A stretch of 64,000 nucleotides of DNA from Marinobacterium marinum (GTDB lineage Bacteria > Pseudomonadota > Gammaproteobacteria > Pseudomonadales > Balneatricaceae), in assembly GCF_013868415.1 (NCBI RefSeq), contig NZ_JACEMT010000054.1, positions 1,068-65,067 of the forward strand, read 5' to 3'. The notes under the pieces are model-generated. The model worked only from the letters and a program-made list of their open reading frames with translations, searched no databases and was not told where the DNA came from. The translations under genes were made by a program, and so were the position numbers. This document shows positions 49,887 through 59,554 of this stretch, in pieces (position 1 is the first letter of the stretch; every line of letters starts with the position of its first letter).

Positions 49887-50285
49887 ATGCGCATGTTGCA
49901 TACCATGTACCGGGTAACCGACCTGGACAAATCCCTGGCCTTTTACACAGAGGTACTGGGGATGCGCCTGCTTCGACGCAGGGACTATCCGGAAGGCAAA
50001 TTCACGCTTGCTTTTGTCGGCTACGGCGATGAAGCCGACAATACCGTTCTGGAACTGACCCACAATTGGGAAACGGATGAATACGACCTGGGAACAGGTT
50101 ATGGCCATATCGCCATTGAGGTCGAAGATGTCTATCAAGCCTGCGACCAGATCAAGGCACGCGGCGGCCAGGTTGTACGCGAAGCCGGTCCCATGAAAAA
50201 CAGCACATCCGGCACCATTCTGGCATTTGTGAAAGATCCTGATGGCTACCTGATCGAGTTGCTCAGCCCCCAGCGTAAAGACTGA
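49887..50285 (+). CDS. gloA: Lactoylglutathione lyase (glyoxalase I)
   Basis: Converts the hemithioacetal of methylglyoxal and glutathione to S-lactoylglutathione. The protein is 132 residues; metal ligands typical of the Ni-type enzyme are visible: His5, Glu56, His74 and Glu124. GAGGT lies about 6 nt before the ATG. It is divergent from the phasin gene. Confidence 0.96.
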   Translation: MRMLHTMYRVTDLDKSLAFYTEVLGMRLLRRRDYPEGKFTLAFVGYGDEADNTVLELTHNWETDEYDLGTGYGHIAIEVEDVYQACDQIKARGGQVVREAGPMKNSTSGTILAFVKDPDGYLIELLSPQRKD

Positions 50286-50595
50286 CCTTTCTCCTGCTCC
50301 AGAGCAGTCGCCCGGCCCGTTACCTGAAGGTTTCGGGCCACGCCGCCGGCCTGTTTATATCGCCCCCCTGCTCAATTGACAGAAATACCGCACGGGTGCC
50401 GCCCTGCCCGCTTTTCCTGTACAATCAACATTAGAAACGCCTTATCAAAAGGTGTCATTGGTCAGGGGCCTTTCATTGCCAATTGTGGATAACCTGCTCC
50501 ACTTCACGGAATGCCTCCGGCTGTATATTTTTCGGCGGAAGCCGTTGCGAACGACTTCCTGATTTGCATCACATGATGACAAAGGCATGGTTTAA
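50286..50595. other. Intergenic region before the Sel1-repeat gene
   Basis: About 310 nt without a gene. It contains a near-palindrome around 50311-50336 (GGCCCG...CGGGCC with ACCT/AGGT inside) and an isolated TTGACA at 50376-50381 with no matching -10, and a TACAAT at 50420-50425. No confident promoter or RNA gene is seen. Confidence 0.5.
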
Positions 50596-51402
50596 ATGAA
50601 CAAATCAGCACTTTTTGCAGCGGCCGGGCTGCTTTTCACTTTACACGTAACACCTGCAACAGCAGCCGGTATTGACGCCGCCAAGCGCGCACTGGATGCC
50701 GGCGATTATGGCAAGGCCCAGTCGGAACTGCAGGCTCTGGTCAAGGCACAGGACCCCGCTGCACTGAATCTGCAGGGCCAGATGTACGAAAACGGCTGGG
50801 GAGTAGAACAGGATACCGACCGCGCCCGCCGTCTGTACGAACAGGGTGCTCGTCAGGGTCACCTGGAAAGCGTCAACAGTCTCCGCGCCCTGAAAAACAA
50901 GGCCTACAAGGTCGAACTGGAACGCCTGCAGCCGCTGGCTGAACAGGGTGATGGCGAAGCCCAGAACCGCATCGGCGAAATGTACGAATTCGGCTACGGT
51001 ACTCCCCGTGACAGCGACAAGGCACTGGAATGGTACCGCAAGGCTGCCGAACAAAATGTCGTAGCCGCCTGGCACAATATCGGTCGCAGCTATAACTTCG
51101 GCACCGGAGTAACCCAGGACTACGCTGAAGCCGAACAATGGTACCGGAAGGCCGCCGAACAGGGTTATATGGAATCCATGTTCTTCCTGGGCACTCTGTA
51201 CTCCAACGCACACGGCCAGGACAAGACCGTCAACTCCGATGTGGCCGCCTATGCCTGGATGCACAACGCTGCCACGCTTGGTAACAGTACGGCTGCCACC
51301 ATTGAAACCCGCCTGCAGATGAAGCTGGACGCTGCCGAGCTGACAGCAGCCAAGACGCTGGCCGAAAACTACAAGGCCAAATACGTCACGCCTTTCCAGT
51401 AA
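50596..51402 (+). CDS. Sel1-repeat periplasmic protein
   Basis: Exported protein of 268 residues with a signal peptide (about 1-23, cut after TAA/ATA). It has four or more Sel1-like TPR repeats, for example AALNLQGQMYENGWGVEQD, EAQNRIGEMYEFGYGTPRD, AAWHNIGRSYNFGTGVTQD and ESMFFLGTLYSNAHGQD. Such repeats bind partner proteins; the partner is unknown. A GC-rich hairpin without T-run follows the gene at about 51409-51441. Confidence 0.88.
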   Translation: MNKSALFAAAGLLFTLHVTPATAAGIDAAKRALDAGDYGKAQSELQALVKAQDPAALNLQGQMYENGWGVEQDTDRARRLYEQGARQGHLESVNSLRALKNKAYKVELERLQPLAEQGDGEAQNRIGEMYEFGYGTPRDSDKALEWYRKAAEQNVVAAWHNIGRSYNFGTGVTQDYAEAEQWYRKAAEQGYMESMFFLGTLYSNAHGQDKTVNSDVAAYAWMHNAATLGNSTAATIETRLQMKLDAAELTAAKTLAENYKAKYVTPFQ

Positions 51403-51536
51403 GACGACTGCCGAGCAGGGGGAGCCGCTCCTCCTGCTCATATAACCACCTGGAATAATTAAAGTTATTATATTCTTAGATCTATTTATCCCTGAAGGCT
51501 AGACTGTCCCTCCCTTAATCGGCCTTCTGTTTCATC

Positions 51537-52760
51537 ATGACCCGTTTCCCCCCCTCTTCCGTCAGCACGACAGCCGTTTCCCCCGCGTATCCACCTCGTC
51601 AATTCGTTGCGCTGGGCGCTTCCGCCGCACTGATCTTGGCTCTGACCGGCTATCTTTTCAGCACTCAGGGAGGACAAACCAGTCTGGTACTGCTGTTGGG
51701 CGCAGCGTTGGGGCTTGCGCTTTACCATGCATCGTTCGGATTTACCTCCGCTTGGCGCAGCTTTATCGTCCATGGCCGTGGCCGCGCCTTGCGTGCGCAA
51801 ATGCTGATGCTGACCATCGCTGTCTGCCTGTTTTTCCCCACCCTTGCGTCCGGTGAATTATGGGGACAAAACGTTAACGGCTTCGTCCGGCCACTCAGTG
51901 TTTCAGTCCTGTTCGGCGCCTTTATTTTCGGCATCGGCATGCAGGTCGGTAATGGCTGCGCATCCGGCAACCTGTACCATGCCGGTGGCGGCCAGCTGCG
52001 CGCCATTCCCAGCATGATCGGCTTTGCCGCCGGAGCCCTCTGGGCCACACATGATTATGAATGGTGGACGACACAACCTTCTTTAGCGCCTGTCGCCCTG
52101 ATCGACACTCTGGGTGTCCTGCCCGCTATTGCCCTGAACTTGCTGGTGTTTGCCGCCATCGTTGGCTTGAGCCTGTGGATCGAGAAACGCCGCCATGGAA
52201 CGCTGGAACGCGAGAATGTCACTCAGACTGCCGGAGCACGACGTCTGCTCTGCGGCCCCTGGCCCTTTGTCTGGGGCGCGATTGCCCTGGCGCTGCTGAA
52301 CTTTGCAACCCTGGCACTGATCGGTCGCCCCTGGGCCGTTGCACTGGGTTACCCGCTCTGGGGGGCCAAAGCTGCCGAGGTACTGGATCTGGGCCTGGAT
52401 ATCGATTTCTGGGGCTACTGGATGATGCCCGGACGTGATACTGCCCTGATGGGCGGCATTCTGGAAGACAGTGCCAGCCTGATGAATATTGGCGTTATTC
52501 TGGGAGCCTTACTGGCCGCCACTCTGGCCGGCCGCTTCTCACTGGAATGGAAACTGCCCCTCAGACAATGGCTGGGCACCCTTATCGGCGGCCTGATGCT
52601 GGGCTACGGCGCGACCATCGCGTTCGGCTGTAATATCGGTGCCTATTTCGGCGGTATTGCATCCGGCAGCCTGCACGGCTGGCTCTGGCTGGTTGCCGCC
52701 TTTGCCGGCAGCTTTATCGGAACTTGGCTACGCCCGCTGTTCGGCATGAAGCGGAGCTAA
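51537..52760 (+). CDS. tsuA: YeeE/YedE-family thiosulfate transporter (TsuA-like)
   Basis: Integral membrane protein of 407 residues, about nine to ten spans, of the family whose characterised members import thiosulfate. Two cysteine loops mark it: QVGNGCASGNLYHAGGG (about 137-155) and IAFGCNIGAYFGG (about 361-373), similar to conserved pore cysteines in TsuA. The usual small TusA-like partner TsuB is not adjacent, and the next gene is an RDD protein. If it imports thiosulfate, RhdA or CysE-based sulfur assimilation could use it. Confidence 0.85.
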   Translation: MTRFPPSSVSTTAVSPAYPPRQFVALGASAALILALTGYLFSTQGGQTSLVLLLGAALGLALYHASFGFTSAWRSFIVHGRGRALRAQMLMLTIAVCLFFPTLASGELWGQNVNGFVRPLSVSVLFGAFIFGIGMQVGNGCASGNLYHAGGGQLRAIPSMIGFAAGALWATHDYEWWTTQPSLAPVALIDTLGVLPAIALNLLVFAAIVGLSLWIEKRRHGTLERENVTQTAGARRLLCGPWPFVWGAIALALLNFATLALIGRPWAVALGYPLWGAKAAEVLDLGLDIDFWGYWMMPGRDTALMGGILEDSASLMNIGVILGALLAATLAGRFSLEWKLPLRQWLGTLIGGLMLGYGATIAFGCNIGAYFGGIASGSLHGWLWLVAAFAGSFIGTWLRPLFGMKRS

Positions 52761-52846
52761 ACCGGCAGCACCGATTTAGCCCGCTCAGGTTTCCAGTGCT
52801 ACAATCCGGCACCCACTTGTTTCAGCCGGAATCAGGAAGCCTGACC

Positions 52847-53338
52847 ATGCATCGCCCGTTCAAGCAGGAATTTGCTCAAATCGCTCCCGCCTCGTTCATC
52901 AAGCGCTTGCTCGCTATGGTGTACGATACTCTTTTGGTTATCGCTCTGTGGATGGTCATCGGCACAATCGCAGTGGCACTCAACAACGGTGAAGCCATCA
53001 GTATCGATAGCAGCCCCCGCTCCACCATCGCACTGTTCAACTCGGCTCTGTTCTGTGCCACCTTCCTGTTTTTTGGTTTCTTCTGGACACGTAACGGTCA
53101 AACACTGGGCATGCTCGCCTGGCGGCTGAGAGTTCAAACCATGGCCGGTGGGCGGCTTAGCTGGGGACAGGCATTGATCCGATTCTTGATTGCCATCCCG
53201 TCACTGGGGCTGTTCGGCATCGGCTTTCTATGGATGCTGCTGACCGACGAGCGCCTGTCGCTGCATGATCGTTGGTCAGGCAGCTGCGTTGTACAGCTGC
53301 CCAAACCGGAACAACACAAGAAAAAGAAGCGCTCATAA
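52847..53338 (+). CDS. RDD family membrane protein
   Basis: Protein of 163 residues from the ATG at 52847 (GGAAG about 7 nt upstream) with four predicted membrane segments. The hallmark Arg-Asp of the first helix (FIKRLLAMVYDTLLVI) and the late DERLSLHDRWSG with the third charged signature are present; the C-terminus is a Lys-rich tail. Function unknown; some RDD proteins act as ion antiporters. It converges on lptG with 21 nt between stops. Confidence 0.85.
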   Translation: MHRPFKQEFAQIAPASFIKRLLAMVYDTLLVIALWMVIGTIAVALNNGEAISIDSSPRSTIALFNSALFCATFLFFGFFWTRNGQTLGMLAWRLRVQTMAGGRLSWGQALIRFLIAIPSLGLFGIGFLWMLLTDERLSLHDRWSGSCVVQLPKPEQHKKKKRS

Positions 53339-53359
53339 AAGCCACTGTCCGGGCGGGGA

Positions 53360-54421
53360 TTACCCTGCCCGACGCAACAGCCAGAGCCCCGCACCCGTGC
53401 ACAACAGAATGGGACTGAGCACCGCGATCAAAGGCGGAAAACCGAATACGGTACTGGCCGGTCCCAACAAATCCTGGGCAAACTTGAAGATCAGGCCGAA
53501 AATCACCCCGGCAATCACACGCTGCCCAACCGTCACACTGCGCAGCGGACCGAAAATAAAAGACACCCCGATCAGCACCAGCGCCAGAATCGCCAACGGC
53601 TGCAGCAGCTTGCCCCAAAAGGCCAGTAGATAGGTATCGGCACTGACACCTTGCTGTTCCAGATAACGGGAATAGGACCACAGACCGCTGATCGGCAAAT
53701 CAACCGGCTCCACGACAATAACCGACAACAACTCCGGGGTCAGACCGCTCGGCCAGGCCTCTTCAGCCTGTCGCTCGACCCGGCTTCCCCGCTCGGAGAA
53801 ATAGGTATTACTGACCTGTTCCAGCTGCCACTGACCATCCTTGAACTCGCCACGCCGGGCATAACTGGACTGCTGCAACTGACGATCCGCACCAAAGCGG
53901 TAACGCGTCACCCCGTGGATAACTTCACCGCCCTCTACCGCGTTGATATGGATGAAGCTGTTACCTTCTCGATGCCAGACACCGTACCGTGAACTCATGG
54001 CTCCGCTGCCTGATTGTGCCAGGGCGCGAAAGCTCTGAGCCTGCTGTTCGGTATAGGGAGCAATGAACTGCCCCAGCACCAGCGTGAACAGCGCCAGCAG
54101 CATGACCGGTTTGAAGACGCCCAGCAAAATGCGCCCGGTCGAGAACCCCGCTGCCCGCATGACCGTCAACTCGCTGTGCGTTGCCAGCATTCCCAGCCCG
54201 ATCAAACACCCGACCAGACTGCTCAACGGGATAAACTCATAGATACGACGTGGCGTTGTGAGAGTCAAAAACCACAGCGCATCGGCAAAGGCGTAGCCTT
54301 CGTTCACATCATCCAGCTGATCCAGCAATGCCGACACCAGATCCAGCCCCACCACAACCAGCAACACGGCCAGAATGGCTCCCATGACATGGCGGGCGAT
54401 GTACCACTCAAGACGCAGCAT
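53360..54421 (-). CDS. lptG: LPS export permease LptG
   Basis: Inner membrane subunit of the LptB2FG ABC transporter that extracts lipopolysaccharide for export. The ATG at 54419-54421 gives 353 residues (MLRLEWYIARHVMGAIL), overlapping the lptF stop as TGATG. It has six membrane segments around a periplasmic jellyroll domain. A longer in-frame extension runs back into lptF and is rejected. Confidence 0.96.
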   Translation of the reverse strand: MLRLEWYIARHVMGAILAVLLVVVGLDLVSALLDQLDDVNEGYAFADALWFLTLTTPRRIYEFIPLSSLVGCLIGLGMLATHSELTVMRAAGFSTGRILLGVFKPVMLLALFTLVLGQFIAPYTEQQAQSFRALAQSGSGAMSSRYGVWHREGNSFIHINAVEGGEVIHGVTRYRFGADRQLQQSSYARRGEFKDGQWQLEQVSNTYFSERGSRVERQAEEAWPSGLTPELLSVIVVEPVDLPISGLWSYSRYLEQQGVSADTYLLAFWGKLLQPLAILALVLIGVSFIFGPLRSVTVGQRVIAGVIFGLIFKFAQDLLGPASTVFGFPPLIAVLSPILLCTGAGLWLLRRAG

Positions 54422-55533
54422 CAGGCACTCCTCCGACGCAGTTTCGGCATGGCCGGTACGCGGTTCCAGACCTGTTCCCAAAAACGATCGGCCAGTATCA
54501 GGTTGGCCGCCAATACGACAAAGCCGCCGTGTATCGCCCACAGCATCCAGACCGACAGCTCGCCGTCTTCAACGGCCGAGCGGGTGCTTGTCAGCAACGA
54601 CAGGTACAGCAGATACACCACAATCGACGGGATCAGCTTGGCGAAGCGCCCCTGACGCGGGTTCGTACGACTCATCGGTACTGCAATCAGCGTCACGATA
54701 AATGCCAGCACCGGCAGCGACAAGCGCCAATGCAGACGCGCCTGTTTGGCCGCGTCGTCACTGGATAACAACTGCAGGGTCGGCAACGCATCCAGTTCCG
54801 TGACTTCCCGCGCGATTTCGGCTTCCGGCAGATTGATGCCATAACTGTCATAACCGGTCCGGCTATAAGCAGCCTGCCCCGGCGTTCCGTCATAACGATA
54901 GCCGTTCTGCAGAATCAGGAAGCGACTGCCATACTCAGGCAACACCTGACGCTCGGCACGTTCGGCCATCAGAACGATCGGCTCCCCGTTCTCGTTGCGC
55001 TGCGCGATGAAGACTTCCTTCAACTGATCGGCATCGGCATCGTAGGATTCGGCATAGGTGACCTGACGTCCGTTGGTTTGGGACTGAAAGCGCCCCGGCG
55101 TCAGCATTTCCAGCTCACTGCGCGCTTCCTGAATGCTGAAAATTTCCTCGGACTTGGCCGCGCCCAGCGGGGCCAGCCACAATGTCATGGCTGCTACCAG
55201 TGCCGCCACCAGCGCCGCCGGCCCCAGTGCGTACAAGGCCAGGCGCTTTTGGCTGATGCCGCAGGCACGCAACACCACCATTTCACTGTCCAGATACAGC
55301 CGCCCGTAAGCCAGCAGTATCCCCAAAAACAGCCCCAGCGGCAGCAACAGCTCCAGAAAGCCGGGAATGCGCCACAACAAAACCCAAAAGACAAAGCCGG
55401 CTTCCAGCTTGCCGGTCGCTGCATCAGCAAGATACTTGATCAATCGCGCACTGGTGATGATCAAGAGCAGAACAGAAGTAACAGCCGCAGTGGAGATCAA
55501 TGCCTCACGGGCCAGGTAACGGAAGATAATCAA
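54421..55533 (-). CDS. lptF: LPS export permease LptF
   Basis: Partner of LptG. The protein of 370 residues has three membrane segments, a periplasmic jellyroll (about 120-260) and three more segments. The start is TTG at 55531-55533, chosen because IIFRYLARE aligns with the E. coli LptF start and GGGAA lies about 8 nt upstream. It is divergent from pepA and shares a 179-nt control region containing a palindrome. Confidence 0.95.
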   Translation of the reverse strand: MIIFRYLAREALISTAAVTSVLLLIITSARLIKYLADAATGKLEAGFVFWVLLWRIPGFLELLLPLGLFLGILLAYGRLYLDSEMVVLRACGISQKRLALYALGPAALVAALVAAMTLWLAPLGAAKSEEIFSIQEARSELEMLTPGRFQSQTNGRQVTYAESYDADADQLKEVFIAQRNENGEPIVLMAERAERQVLPEYGSRFLILQNGYRYDGTPGQAAYSRTGYDSYGINLPEAEIAREVTELDALPTLQLLSSDDAAKQARLHWRLSLPVLAFIVTLIAVPMSRTNPRQGRFAKLIPSIVVYLLYLSLLTSTRSAVEDGELSVWMLWAIHGGFVVLAANLILADRFWEQVWNRVPAMPKLRRRSA

Positions 55534-55588
55534 AACAGATTCCCTTTCACCGCCATGGTTTCCAATCGGAGAAATGGTTTATAGTGCG

Positions 55589-55604
55589 TGTTACATCAGT
55601 AACA
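55589..55604. promoter_or_regulatory. Perfect palindrome between lptF and pepA
   Basis: TGTTACATCAGTAACA: 6-nt arms (TGTTAC/GTAACA) around ATCA, next to AT-rich promoter-like sequence (TTTATAGT at 55578 on plus; its complement offers TATAAA on minus). It could be an operator for one or both divergent genes. In E. coli PepA is itself a DNA-binding repressor, but this link is speculative. Confidence 0.4.
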
Positions 55605-55712
55605 TAAGCGGCGCAAGCCGGTTGGCCCAGGCAGACAGCCACACGCCGATGGCCAAGCCTGAACCGGCGCATTATCGCGCAAACAGCCTGTAATGTCTTG
55701 TACGGAGTCGTC

Positions 55713-57239
55713 ATGGATTTTGAAATCATCAATGGCAGTGTCGAAACACTGGAAACCGAATGTCTCGTGGTTGCACTGAGCGCCAACGGCACACTCTGCC
55801 CCTCGGCCGCTGCCGTGGACAAGGCCTCCAACGGTTACCTGAGCGAGCTGCTCAACAGTGGCGATATCTCCGGCAAGGCGGGAGAACAGCTGTTGCTGTT
55901 CAAGGTGCCGGGCGTACAGGCCCGTCGCGTACTCGTGACAGGACTGGGCAAGGATGACGAGCGCAAGGATCGCCACTATCGCAAGCTGATCAAGGGCATT
56001 ACCGCCACCCTGAAGAAATCCGGTATCACTTCGGTCGTCTTCGCCCTGGATGGCTGTGCCAGTTACCGCGACGATATCTACCGCACGACTCGTCAGCTGG
56101 TGGAGTGGGTTTCCGCCGACTTCTATGTCTATGACGAAACCAAAAGCAAAAAAGCCGACCCGGTCAAACTGAGCAGCATTCAGATTCTGCTGAGTGAAGA
56201 CAACACCGAACTGGGTGAAGGCGCTCTGCTGGACGGCGTTGCTATCGCCAATGGCGTAGACACCGCTCGCGAACTGGGCAACCTGCCCGGCAACATCTGC
56301 ACCCCGTCCTATCTGGCCGAGCGCGCGCTGGCTCTGGGCGAAGAGTTCGATGATTTCGAAGCCAAAATCCTGGACGAAGACGCCATGGCCGAGCTGGGCA
56401 TGAACTCTCTGCTGGCCGTAGGCAAAGGCAGCGCTCAGCCGTCACGCCTGATCGTCATGGAATATAACGGCGGCGAAAGCGGCGACAATCCTCACGTTCT
56501 GGTTGGCAAGGGCATCACCTTCGATACCGGAGGCATCAGCCTCAAGCCCGGGGCCGGCATGGACGAAATGAAATTCGATATGTGCGGCGCCGCCAGCGTT
56601 ATCGGCACCATGGAAGCCATTGCCGAAATGCAGCTGCCGCTGAATGTGGTCGGTATCGTCGCAGCTGCCGAAAACATGCCGGGCAGCCAGGCCACCAAAC
56701 CGGGTGACATCGTGACCACCATGTCTGGCCAGACCGTCGAAATTCTGAACACCGATGCCGAAGGTCGCCTAGTTCTCTGTGATGCCCTGACCTATGCCGG
56801 CCGCTATGAGCCGGAAAGCGTGATTGACGTGGCGACGCTGACCGGCGCCTGCATCATCGCACTGGGCCACCATGCTACCGGCATCCTGTCCAACGACGAA
56901 GACCTGGCCGGAGCCCTGCTTGACGCTGGTGATTTCGCAGCCGACCGTGGCTGGCCACTGCCGCTGTGGGACGAGTTCCAGGAACAGCTCGACTCCAACT
57001 TCGCCGATATCGCCAACATTGGCGGCCGGCCGGCCGGTACGATTACAGCCGCCTGCTTCCTGTCCCGTTTCACCAAGGAATATCGCTGGGCGCACCTGGA
57101 CATCGCGGGCGTTGCCTGGAACAGCCACGGCAAGGAGAAGGGCGCGACCGGTCGTTGCGTACCGATGCTGAGCCAGTACCTGCTGGATCTGGCCGAACAG
57201 GTGGAAGCAGCCGAACACGACCATCACCACGAGGACTAA
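55713..57239 (+). CDS. pepA: Leucyl aminopeptidase PepA
   Basis: Dinuclear metal peptidase (M17). The 508-residue protein from the ATG at 55713 (GGAG about 5 nt upstream) has the signature NTDAEGRLVLCDAL and the metal-binding region KGITFDTGGISLKP. It ends in an unusual His/Glu/Asp tail (EHDHHHED). PepA proteins also bind DNA in E. coli for plasmid resolution and carAB control. holC follows within 4 nt, the usual pepA-holC pair. Confidence 0.97.
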   Translation: MDFEIINGSVETLETECLVVALSANGTLCPSAAAVDKASNGYLSELLNSGDISGKAGEQLLLFKVPGVQARRVLVTGLGKDDERKDRHYRKLIKGITATLKKSGITSVVFALDGCASYRDDIYRTTRQLVEWVSADFYVYDETKSKKADPVKLSSIQILLSEDNTELGEGALLDGVAIANGVDTARELGNLPGNICTPSYLAERALALGEEFDDFEAKILDEDAMAELGMNSLLAVGKGSAQPSRLIVMEYNGGESGDNPHVLVGKGITFDTGGISLKPGAGMDEMKFDMCGAASVIGTMEAIAEMQLPLNVVGIVAAAENMPGSQATKPGDIVTTMSGQTVEILNTDAEGRLVLCDALTYAGRYEPESVIDVATLTGACIIALGHHATGILSNDEDLAGALLDAGDFAADRGWPLPLWDEFQEQLDSNFADIANIGGRPAGTITAACFLSRFTKEYRWAHLDIAGVAWNSHGKEKGATGRCVPMLSQYLLDLAEQVEAAEHDHHHED

Positions 57240-57242
57240 GGA

Positions 57243-57674
57243 TTGTCCCGCGCAGACTATTACATTCTGCCGGACAGTGATCCCGACAGCCGGGCGGACT
57301 TCCTGTGTCGACTCTGTGACAAAATCCTGGGGCTGGGCCTCAGGATTTTCATCAGTACCGAGCACGAAACGGCCGCCCGCCAACTGGACCAGCAGTTATG
57401 GAGTGCACGTGCCGAGAGCTTTGTACCTCACGTGCTGCTGGGCCAGTCGCCGGATTCGCCAATCGAAATCGGCTGGGGCGATCAGCTGCCCGACCACCGT
57501 CAGGTCTTCGTAAACCTGTCGACTCGCCTGCCCGACGCCGCTTTCGGCTTTGAGCGTATTGTCGAGATTGTCGTACAGACTCCGGAAGTACTGGCGGCCA
57601 CACGCGATAACTATGCACGCTGCCGCGACCGTGGCATCGAGCTGCACCGCACCGATATGCGCCACCGACGTTGA
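57243..57674 (+). CDS. holC: DNA polymerase III chi subunit
   Basis: Clamp-loader accessory subunit linking the replisome to SSB. The 143-residue protein fits the DNA_pol3_chi family (ADYYILPD, LCRLCDKILGLGLRIFI, FVPHVLLG, IEIGWGDQLPDHRQVFVNLS). The start is TTG, 3 nt after the pepA stop, with GAGG about 9 nt upstream. valS, which normally follows holC, is absent; an export operon comes next. Confidence 0.93.
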   Translation: MSRADYYILPDSDPDSRADFLCRLCDKILGLGLRIFISTEHETAARQLDQQLWSARAESFVPHVLLGQSPDSPIEIGWGDQLPDHRQVFVNLSTRLPDAAFGFERIVEIVVQTPEVLAATRDNYARCRDRGIELHRTDMRHRR

Positions 57675-57740
57675 GTTTGATCAACCCCACTCCTGAACAG
57701 CTAGCCTATACTGCATCCGAGACGCAAGGAGCACCATCGG

Positions 57741-58874
57741 ATGAAAAAGCTGCTCGTGAGCCTTGGTCTGCTGATCCTGATCTCGGCAGGCCTTTACTTT
57801 CTTAACCGCCCCGCCCCCATTGAAGTTCGCCTGACCGAGGTTCAGCCCGGTCTGGTCGAACAGATCGCCGCCAACAGCCGTGCCGGCACCATCAAGGCCT
57901 GCCGCCGTTCTCGTCTGTCGATGCCACAGGGCGGTCGTGTCGAGCAATTGCTGGTCGATGAGGGCGATCATGTCGAACAGGGCCAACCACTACTGCAGCT
58001 TTGGAATGCCGATCTCAGGGCTCGCCTGGAAGAGGTTGCCGCCACCCTGAAGGCTCGCCGTATTCAGGCAACCAGTGCCTGCCACCAGGCTGACCTGGCC
58101 CGACGTGACGCGGATCGCACCCGATCACTGGCCAGCAACCGCCTGGCATCGGAAGAACTGCTCGATCAACGCCAGACCGAAGCTCGCCGCGCCGCTCTGG
58201 CCTGCTCCGAAGCCCGGGCACTGACCGAGCAGGCCGAGGCTACCCTCAAGCTGCATCAGGTATTGCTGGACGACACCCTGCTCAAGGCCCCCTTTGCCGG
58301 CATCGTTGCCGAAATTAACGGCGAAATCGGGGAATATGTCACCCCCTCGCCCCCCGGCGTGGCCACCCCGCCAGCCGTGGACCTGATCGATAGCCAATGC
58401 CTGTATGTACGCGCTCCGATCGATGAAGTGGAAGCTGCCCGTCTGTCTATCGGCCAGCCGGTCCGTATCACGCTGGATGCCTTTCGAGGCCGCAGTTTTG
58501 CCGGCGAACTGACCCGTATCGCGCCTTTCGTCTCGGAACTTGAGAAACAGGCTCGCACCGTCGATGTCGATGTCCGCTTGACGCCCCCACCTGCCGATGC
58601 CCACTTGCTGGTTGGCTATAGCGCCGATATCGAGGTGATCATCGAACAGCGTGACAACGTGCTTCGTGTGCCGACCGAAACCCTGTTGCAGGGCAACCGG
58701 GTCCTGCGCTACGCGCCAGAATCGGGCACGCTGGAAACAGTCAAGGTCAATACCGGGCTCAGTAACTGGACCTGGACCGAAATCATTGCCGGCCTGAATG
58801 CGGGCGACCGAATTCTGCAGTCCCTCGATACCCCCGGTGCCGTTACCGGAGCCCCTGTGGTGACGGCCCCATGA
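57741..58874 (+). CDS. Periplasmic adaptor of MacAB-like export system (HlyD family)
   Basis: Membrane-fusion protein of 377 residues. It has an N-terminal membrane anchor (about 4-21), a biotinyl-lipoyl-like hairpin (GGRVEQLLVDEGDHVEQGQPLLQL), a helical coiled coil (about 90-180), and beta-barrel domains with the family motif APFAGIVAEI. AAGGA lies about 11 nt before the ATG. The ATG of the ABC gene overlaps its stop (ATGA). No TolC partner gene is present in the window. Substrate unknown. Confidence 0.88.
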   Translation: MKKLLVSLGLLILISAGLYFLNRPAPIEVRLTEVQPGLVEQIAANSRAGTIKACRRSRLSMPQGGRVEQLLVDEGDHVEQGQPLLQLWNADLRARLEEVAATLKARRIQATSACHQADLARRDADRTRSLASNRLASEELLDQRQTEARRAALACSEARALTEQAEATLKLHQVLLDDTLLKAPFAGIVAEINGEIGEYVTPSPPGVATPPAVDLIDSQCLYVRAPIDEVEAARLSIGQPVRITLDAFRGRSFAGELTRIAPFVSELEKQARTVDVDVRLTPPPADAHLLVGYSADIEVIIEQRDNVLRVPTETLLQGNRVLRYAPESGTLETVKVNTGLSNWTWTEIIAGLNAGDRILQSLDTPGAVTGAPVVTAP

Positions 58875-59554
58875 TACGGCTTGAGCAACTGTGCAAGCAC
58901 TACCGCCTGGGCGGAGAAACCGTACAGGCTCTGGACCATGTCGACCTGAATATTTCCGCTGGCGAATACCTGTCGGTCATGGGTCCCTCCGGATCAGGCA
59001 AGTCCACCCTGTTGAACATGCTGGGCCTGCTGGACACACCGGATAGCGGCTCTTACTGGCTGAATGGCACCGAAATCACGGCCTTGAGCGAAGATGCTCG
59101 CGCAGCCGAACGCAACCGCCATGTAGGCTTCGTTTTTCAGGCCTATCACCTGATCGACCGGCTCAACGCCCGCGAAAACATCGAACTGCCACTGGTACTG
59201 ATCGGCACACCTCCCGCACAACGCCGAGAAAAAGTGAATGCACTGCTGCGTCGGCTGGGACTGGAACGTCACGCCGAACATCGTCCCAATCAACTGTCCG
59301 GTGGCCAGCGCCAGCGCGTTGCCATCGCCCGCGCCGTCATTCGCAGGCCCGCCCTGCTGCTGGCCGACGAGCCAACCGGCAACCTGGACAGCCACTCGGG
59401 GCAGGATGTCATTACCCTGCTGGAGGAGCTGAACGATGAAGGCATCACGCTGGTCATGGTGACCCATGATGCCCGAATGGGACAACGTGCCCGACGACGC
59501 CTGTGGATGCAGGACGGCACACTGCTGAGGGATGAACAGGATGCTCGGCGCTGA
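58871..59554 (+). CDS. ABC transporter ATP-binding protein (MacB/LolD-like)
   Basis: ATPase of 227 residues with Walker A GPSGSGKST (about 38-46), Q-loop FVFQAYH, signature LSGGQRQRVAIARA and Walker B LLLADEPTGNLD, then H-switch THD. Strong match to the MacB/LolD/FtsE-type ATPases that drive mechanotransmission rather than direct transport. It overlaps the adaptor by 4 nt and the first permease by 14 nt. Confidence 0.95.
   Translation: MIRLEQLCKHYRLGGETVQALDHVDLNISAGEYLSVMGPSGSGKSTLLNMLGLLDTPDSGSYWLNGTEITALSEDARAAERNRHVGFVFQAYHLIDRLNARENIELPLVLIGTPPAQRREKVNALLRRLGLERHAEHRPNQLSGGQRQRVAIARAVIRRPALLLADEPTGNLDSHSGQDVITLLEELNDEGITLVMVTHDARMGQRARRRLWMQDGTLLRDEQDARR

Noticed and set aside
50376-50425. 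Promoter from TTGACA and TACAAT before the Sel1 gene
   Set aside because: The two hexamers are 38 nt apart, too far to work together.
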